A stretch of 64,000 nucleotides of DNA from assembly GCA_023374025.1 (NCBI GenBank), contig SIJG01000003.1:2262416-2326415 (forward strand), written 5' to 3'. The stretch is from Heterodera schachtii (taxonomy: Eukaryota; Nematoda; Chromadorea; Rhabditida; Heteroderidae). A program made the translations under genes and the position numbers. Shown here piece by piece: positions 57,469-64,000 of the stretch. Position 1 is the stretch's first letter; every line of letters starts with the position of its first letter. The notes below the pieces were generated by a model. It saw only the letters and a program-made list of their open reading frames with translations, was not told the DNA's origin and did not search any database.

Positions 57469-60400
57469 TCAGAAATTGCCGGAGGCTGTTGTACTGCCCG
57501 AACTGTTCGGCTGCTGCTGTTGCTGCTGGCTGTTCTGGCTGAAGTGTTTGATTGATTCCAACGGAGTGATCATGTTGAAACTGAAAAGCAACAGAATGAC
57601 CTGTCAGAATGCTCATTAATTGATTAAGTGGCACGAACACACACAAATAAACCGCTAAATTACCTAATTGAATTGTAGGAATATTGGGGGGGGGGGGGAT
57701 AAGCAATGCCGGGAATATAACAGGTTTTATGGGAATCCCATTAACGGCACTTTTGAAAAAATTGAAATGGGGATATAATGTTAAATCTCCCGTTAATTAG
57801 TGGTAAAAGTCCGAGTCTTTCCATGTCCATCTCCCCAAAAGTTTTATGAGTTAGCGTGTGCAGCTGTCCCGTTTCAAATTCCGCATTCATTTTCCTGCTG
57901 ACCCCCTTCCGCTAGTGCCGCTCACGCCGTTTTGCATGCCGTTGCCGAGCCCATCGGTGCCGAACCGCTGCTGGAAGGACCGCTGGAAGAAGTTCAGCTG
58001 GGACAGCGCGGAATTGCCGATGGCCATTTGGCCGACCTAAAATTGGCAAAATAGGAATGAATTTGAATTGTGCTCGAGAATCTCGACAAGGGGAGGAACA
58101 TGAGAAGTGTGCCATGGTCCCTCACTGACCACGTTCGCCGTCGCCATTGGCGGTCCGTTCACATTGGCACCGCTGCTCCCGGCGCCGAATGCGCCGCTTG
58201 TCGTCGCGCCACCATAGCCGCCGCTCACCGCCACTCCACCGTATGCGCCGGCAGCAATCGCCGCCGCACTCGCGCGGTCGCCCCGCAACGCGGCCGCCGC
58301 GGTGGTCGCCTGTTGAGCAAGTTGCTGCTGCTGTTGCTGCTGTTGCTGCTGCTGTTGTTGTTGCGATTGCATTGCGGTCGCGGCGGCCATCTGTTGCTGG
58401 AAGTGTTCTGAAAATGGGCCAAAATAAGGCTAATCAGAGCAAAGCAGCAAGAGGAGAAGGCGGCGATTAAATTCATTTTTTTATTTTTGGCTAAACTCAT
58501 AAAACTCTTATTATATAATGTTAAATGTCTAGCGATGAATGGGATCCAATTTTTGGTTTTGTTTTTTAAACCTTTTTTTTATTTTTTGGGTTTTTTAGAA
58601 CCTAAAAAACTAACTATTTTGGCAGTTTAATATTTTTCTTAGGATTTTAAATTATATTTTTTATGAATTAAATAAAATTAATTAATTACACATTAAAAGG
58701 ACTTTTAGCGACTGACCATAATTGGTAATTAATTTATTTTATTTTAATTGCTTTAAATTAGTTGCATTTTCCGTTCCCAAATTTTTTTTCCGTTCACTTT
58801 CCCTTTCAAAATCCGTGGTCATTTTCCCACCGCCATCAATCCGTCCGTCCGTCCGCCACAATAAAACTTTTCCCCTCGGGCGATTCCGATTCAAAAAACG
58901 GCTGACCGATGGATGCTTTCGTCCGTCCGTCCATCGCCCGAGGGGTTTTTGGTTTTGCCCATAAATTTCGCTTTTTCCCCTCGTTTTTGTTGTTGTCCTT
59001 CAGTTTCTCTCCCCTTTTTTCCAGCCGAGTGCGGCAGCAATTTATGCGAAAATTGTGGGGAAAGTGCGGGGGGGGGGGGGGGGGGGGGGGGGCCTTTGTC
59101 CCCCGCCGGGGAAATAATCGCGCCGTACCCCAAAAATGGGGCGATGGGCAGCGGGGTTTATTCGGTACGGTAATCGGACGGGGAACACCGGTGGCGGGGC
59201 GGGCCCCGCTTTTTGTCCCAAGCTGCAAATATTCAATCAAATCATGTGGTTCCATTTTGGAATGGACCGCGAGTCCCGATCATAATTAGTTTTGGTTCGA
59301 CCAATTGTCCTATCAGTTTTTGGCGGTATCAATTTGGCGATTGATCTACGGCTTTCTGCCTTGATCAATCATCACAATGGTTGTTAGATTGGAGGACCAG
59401 AGTGTTGGCTGTCCATGTTTTCTGATCAGTTGGGTTCTTCCCGATCAGTCTGTCGCCTTCGCCCATTCGATCGGAATCCTCCTCCCGCCCCCTCCCCCGA
59501 TCATTTTCCGTTTAATCACTTCGGACACTTTCCCCGTGTCCATTTACTCAACACTCTTTGCCCCCTCTTGAAGATTGATGCGTTTTGGAGAAGGGGCGCT
59601 TTTTTGGTCGTTTGTCGTCGCCGTTTTCGATGGGTACCCCCCCCCCCGCCCGTTCTGTTAACATTTCCAAAAAATAGGTTAACATAAAGTGGGACAAGGT
59701 TAACACAAATGAATAAAAAAGAAACAAAGAAGCATTACGGTATTTCCCGAGTAAAATTTAAATTAATAAAAACAATTTGCAATTTATTTTGTTTTAAAAT
59801 GTGCGCATCGATTGTGGCATTTGCGCCTATCCTCAAAATCGGTTTATACTTTTCAATCTTATGGTATATGAGTGAGATTGAAAAATTGGGCCAATGGTAA
59901 CTCGTACAAAGGCAATTCGTACTAAAAATTTTACAAAAAAAAAGCCTAAGCCTAAAGCTTAGGCCTAAGCCTAAGCCTAAATCTTAGGCCTAGCCTAAGC
60001 CATTGTACGAGTTGTCATGAACCGAAAAAGTGAAATTCAACTTTTTGGCACTCGCATAAGTCCGGCACTTACCCCTTCCCCCAAATGGCACTCACTTAAA
60101 CTGAATTCCTCCGCCGCCGCTGCAGCTGCTGCTGATCCCTGTTGCTGTTGTTGTTGTTGTTGCTGCCCAAGTTGCCCAAGATGACCGCCGAGGCCGTCGA
60201 ACAGAACGGTGGACGGACTGTTGCTGCTGTCCAAAATGCCAAAGGCATTGCCCACCTCCACGCCGTTCAGCCCATTGGCGTAGTAATTTTTGCTGAATTA
60301 TTTTTTGAAAAATTGATATGGATTTTCGGCAAATTTTTCGGCTTACCTCATTTCGTTGCGCCGATCCGTGTGCTTAGTCATGTGCTTGTCCAAATAAAGG

Positions 60401-62313
60401 GCTTGCGAATAGGACTTGCCACAAAAGGGACAAATGTGCACCTGACAAATGAGGGAACGAAAAATGGAAAATTAAATGGAAAATAAACAATTTAAAATTA
60501 ATAATACCTCTTAAATGGACAAATTAGGGCGTAATCAATGATTTTTGGTGGGGATTCTCAAAGTGATCAACAGCAGATAATCGAATTAGGCATGGGGACA
60601 TCCAAAAACAAGGTTTTCAAGTCGGGTCAGTAACACGACGGCGATGAACAACACCAAACCAAAAACGAGGACAACAATGACAACACACTTGCCTTTGCAC
60701 TTGCCTTGAGGTGTTTGCTCTCCTTGTGCTTTGGGATGTGCTCCAACAGAGTGGCTTCATCAGCGAAGCATTTGTAACAGCTTAAAAGTGAGAGAGAAGT
60801 AAGAGATCAATTGGAAGAGGGAAAGTGATCAGTTCAGAAGAAGATGGGAAAACAATAGGAAAAGAAATGATCAGGGAAAAAGGAAATTAAAAAATGAACA
60901 GAAAAAATTTCTGATCAAATGAAAATGATCAGGAGAAAACATTCAGAAAAGAAACAGAAAAACAAGGGATGATCATAAGCAAGCACATAAAAGGAGAGAG
61001 AAGAGAACAGCAAAGGCCCATGCTGGTCAGACCTGTTGCATTTAAATGGCCGATCAGATTGGTGGCATCGGGAGTGCGATTGCAAATTGGACAACTGAAC
61101 AGAGGGAAAATGATGATGTTTTGCACGGCAATTTGTACACAAAATTTTTTGTTTTTTGTGGCTCGTTTGGGGGTACCCACTGGGGCGGAAAAATCTTTTG
61201 ATCCGGCAAATGCTTTTTCCAAATTCCCCCCCCCCCTCCCCCTTTTTAATGGTTTTGTGCCGTTCAGTATGTCGGTCATCGGCAGAAGATACCTGGGAGA
61301 ATGCCTTGTCGCAGTTTGCGTATTTGCACTTGTACGGCTTCTCGCCGGTGTGTGTCCGAATGTGCTGCTGCAGGTGAGACAATTGGGTGAACTGATCGGG
61401 GAAAGAAGAAGGCATGGCATTATACATTTTTTAAATTCAAATTTTATGATTGTTTCATTTATTTGTCTTCCTCAAAATTTCTTTGTGCCACCTTTTTGCC
61501 ACAGAATTGGCACGGTCCGAACGCGCGAATGCCCAAATGAATGCGCATGTGTTGCGAAAGGTAGGAATTGTTGGCGAATGCCTTCGGACAGTGCCCGCAT
61601 TTGAACGGCTTTGGCTCGCGATTGGAGCCTAAAAGAGGGAAAGGATCAAATATGGAGTGATTTGGCCGAAGAGACGATTTAAAAAAAAGTGCCGCAAAAA
61701 GTCCGACTCGACCAACAAAATGACAAAACAATGGGTAATTCCAAAGATTTGGGGTTTTTAGCATTTTTTAGCCGGGAATTTCGTTTTTTTTTTTTTGCGA
61801 ATGAACTGCTTCAGATTCCAGCACCAAATCATTCTGTTTGGACCCTCCTTTCCTTCTTCCAACTGAACACACCCTGCTGCTGATTTGGGGTCATCGCCGA
61901 CATTTGTGCGGCAACGGCCAATTGAGCGGCGGTCGCGGAAGCCTAAAAGCAATTAATGAATGGAAGGAAGCCTTTTTGATTATTAATTTAACGATCACTA
62001 ATGTGCGCGGCACCGTTGCGGACGTGGACAGCAGCATTTCGGTGGGCGACGGTTTGCTGTCCGTCAGCAGCAGCGACGATGGCGTGGCGGGCGAAGCGCC
62101 GGAGACGGCACCGCCCCCAGCGCCGTTCGGCACGGCACCGCCGCCCGAGGCGGCGGACGACGACGAGGAGGAGGCGGAAGCGGTGAAGCCCTGGAGCAGC
62201 GAATGGGGGAACATCGGCGGGCGATTGGCAGCTGTCGACGAGTGCAGCGCGAGGGACGGCTTTTGCTGGTGCTGATCACTGCTGGCGGATTCGGATGAGT
62301 TGGACACCGAATT
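57469..62313 (-). CDS. lin-29: LIN-29-like C2H2 zinc-finger transcription factor (ZNF362/384, rotund group), 5' partial
   Basis: In nematodes LIN-29 drives the larval-to-adult switch downstream of let-7/lin-41. Exons in gene order: about 62012-62313 (Ser/Ala/Gly-rich), about 61875-61944 ([20 protein letters not shown]), and 61507-61625 ([20 protein letters not shown] then [20 protein letters not shown]). Then about 61290-61395 ([27 protein letters not shown]), about 61034-61095 ([20 protein letters not shown]), about 60704-60780 ([20 protein letters not shown]), about 60349-60440 ([20 protein letters not shown]), 60075-60290 (polyQ and polyA), about 58130-58405 (long polyQ), about 57900-58036 and 57469-57582 (ends STTASGNF). 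The five-finger array and order match LIN-29. After KHLK the donor reads GCAAGT. The start codon is not resolved. Confidence 0.92.
58318..58371. repeat. CAG/CAA glutamine-coding tract in the lin-29-like gene
   Basis: About 16 consecutive glutamine codons on the minus strand, mostly CAG/CAA mixtures, inside an exon. A second tract of about nine codons is at 60137-60165. Likely length-variable. Confidence 0.85.
59065..59093. repeat. uninterrupted G-tract of about 25 bases
   Basis: The longest homopolymer in the window, within a lin-29 intron. Its exact length in an assembly is unreliable. Confidence 0.8.
59899..60013. repeat. small inverted-ended element with telomere-like TTAGGC core
   Basis: Ends AACTCGTACAA and TTGTACGAGTT. 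The core (59949-60001) has about eight GCCTAA/TTAGGC units in both orientations. Related segments with the same GAGTTGTCATGA tail occur at 21023 and 21773. No clear target duplication. Confidence 0.65.
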
Positions 62314-64000
62314 CTGAACGAACATACAATTTGGGGGGATTTGTACGATGTTTGTCTGACAAATTGACTGATCAAACTGATGAAAATCTCCGATCAAAAA
62401 TATTTTGGAATTAAAACAGTTATTAAATTCCCTCTTTTCGTCCCATCAATTTTTGAGGAAAAATATTCTGCAACAAATAATTAATCAGCTTTTTTGATTT
62501 GGAATTTATTTTTATTAAAAATTTTAAAAACAATTTTTTTCTGCAAAAATTATTTTTGTTTGAGAATACCGTTAAAAACGAAATGAATGAATATGGTAGG
62601 CGATTTGTTTGTGCTCTCTTTTATCTCTAATAAATTTTGGTATATTTGAAAAGTATCCAAGCAACGCGCTGATAAGCTTTTGCCTAAGAGCGTAGCTTTT
62701 TGTCAGTAACTTTTGAATTAAATTTGGCCAATAAAAATATTTTCGGTTTAAAAAAGACAAAAAATGCCGTTTGATCTGTTTGCTTTTGATCTGCTGGTCT
62801 GTCCACTTGTTTTTCCTCTCAAGGTAATGCCACCCAACCCGGGGGGGGGGGGGGATTCTCCGTTTCCCCCCAGGGGAGGCGACGCGATCGCTTAACGCCG
62901 CAAGGTCAAGCGAAGTGTTGGCGGAGCGGCGGAGCATCGCCACCGCCACACGTTCATAAAAACGCTTTTGCCCCCATACAAACGGTTATTTAATTAGGTT
63001 TTTTGTCCAAAAAAGTTTTATGGCGTACCTTTTAATATGGAATTTTTTTGATTTTTTTGCCCTTAGGGACTTTTTTTGGCACTTTTTTGGCATTGAAAAG
63101 GGTGCGTTTTTCGCAAGGTCAACAGCCCTTTTCCCCGTCGCCCATTCTTTCTTCGGAAAGAGCCACTTAATTTCCCCGACGGGGCGAAGCGTTTTTCTTA
63201 AGGCGCAATTTGTGAAAATGGACGAGGGCGAAGAACACATTTTGTTCGCTGTTTTTTGTTGCCCCGGGGGCGGAGCCAAAGGGGCGGAGCCAACGGAGAG
63301 CAGAGAGAGAGAGAGAGAGCGACAGAGAAGAAAAGATTGACTGGACAACGACTATGAAGGCAGAAAAACGAAAGACAGACAGACAAAGCGGCGAAAGAAA
63401 AAGGCAGCGCCTGAGGCGAATCAGGAAGGCAGAGACGCAGAAAAACTCGCAAAAATTATGGGCAAAAAAAACAACTGGAAATTCGGAATATTTTAAATTA
63501 TGTGCCAATTGCCCTCCCCGCCCCCGCCCATTGACTCTCAGTTGCATGGATTATTTATTTATTTTCTGTCGATGGATTTTCTTCCAAAAACGAAACGAAT
63601 GATAAGCTTCACCCCCCCCCCCCCCTCCATTTGTGCAAACTGTGCGACTTTTGCTCTCATTTTCATTCATTGTGAACAGCAGCAGCAGCAACAACAAAAA
63701 AGAGAAAAATTGGACACTTTTACATGGAAAAAGCGAAGCGAACGATCGATCGATTGATCGGTGACCGATGAACGCACTTTTTTAGAGATGCCAAAAAAAG
63801 AGTTGAAATGCCAAAAAGAAATTCACAGATAAACGGACAAAGTTTAAAAAGAGACACCAAATCAAATTCCGAAAAAGTCAGTCAAAAACGGCATCGTTTT
63901 TCCCCCATTATCCCCAATTTGTTGCTGTTGCTGCTGAAGTTCAGCAGAGGCGAAGACGTTCATTCATTCGTCGCCGGCGGGCGGGGAAAGTCACCTAATT
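62314..64000. other. 5' flank / first-intron region of the lin-29-like gene
   Basis: Upstream of the first confident exon. A minus-strand frame at about 62860-62950 (AMLRRSANTSLDLAALSDRV) could be a 5' exon but nothing confirms it. Also present are a GA microsatellite (63300-63320), C-tract (63612), CAG/CAA run (63679-63697, not in a called exon) and a GATC-rich stretch ATCGATCGATTGATCGG (63745). Confidence 0.4.

Noticed and set aside
61838..62275. 145-codon plus-strand acidic frame
   Set aside because: Antisense of the Ser/Ala-rich lin-29 exon, whose splice sites and downstream fingers support the minus strand.
63679..63697. CAG/CAA run as a polyglutamine exon
   Set aside because: Short, in a frame soon stopped, with no splice-consistent exon around it.

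Overview
The window looks like nuclear DNA of a nematode. Introns are many and mostly short (about 50-300 bp). Recognisable genes include a LIN-29-type zinc-finger factor and an ODR-2/HOT-type Ly-6 protein, and TTAGGC-type (nematode telomere unit) repeats occur internally. Long G and C homopolymer tracts are frequent. The species cannot be fixed from sequence alone; a plant-parasitic tylenchid is possible. Coding regions below are spans from first to last exon that I can support; introns are included.

Layout. 1-1810 (-): uncharacterised multi-exon gene running to or past the window edge. 1.8-5.7 kb: gene-poor, G-tract-rich. 5.8-11.5 kb (-): kidney-type glutaminase with ankyrin repeats, with a hAT-like element in an intron. 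12.8-14.9 kb (-): DNAJB/DNJ-13 type Hsp40, head to head with 15.5-19.9 kb (+): a DNA2-like protein that keeps the nuclease/Fe-S region but has lost helicase motifs. 20.2-25.8 kb (+): DDX55/Spb4 DEAD-box helicase, with a small membrane-protein gene nested in its first intron. 26.4-36.6 kb (-): four ADP/ATP translocase (ANT) genes in tandem, the last two nearly identical copies in a ~2.69 kb tandem duplication. 37-50 kb: repeat-rich land with a 6-copy minisatellite, a small LPAE-repeat protein, two copies of a TLX-class homeobox gene (the second frameshifted), zinc-finger-like gene pieces, an ANT exon fragment and many transposons. 50-54 kb: no gene I can name. 54.0-56.1 kb (+): ODR-2/HOT-like GPI-anchored Ly-6 protein. 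57.5-62.3 kb (-): LIN-29/ZNF384-type C2H2 protein, convergent with the former.

The most distinctive signal is a crowd of at least eight non-homologous terminal-inverted-repeat elements, each flanked by a perfect 8-bp target-site duplication. Most also carry short repeat arrays just inside their ends. One encodes a hAT dimerisation-domain remnant. For two of them the uninterrupted target site survives in a paralogous copy elsewhere in the window. hAT-type transposition has therefore repeatedly reshaped this locus, together with segmental duplication of the ANT and homeobox genes.
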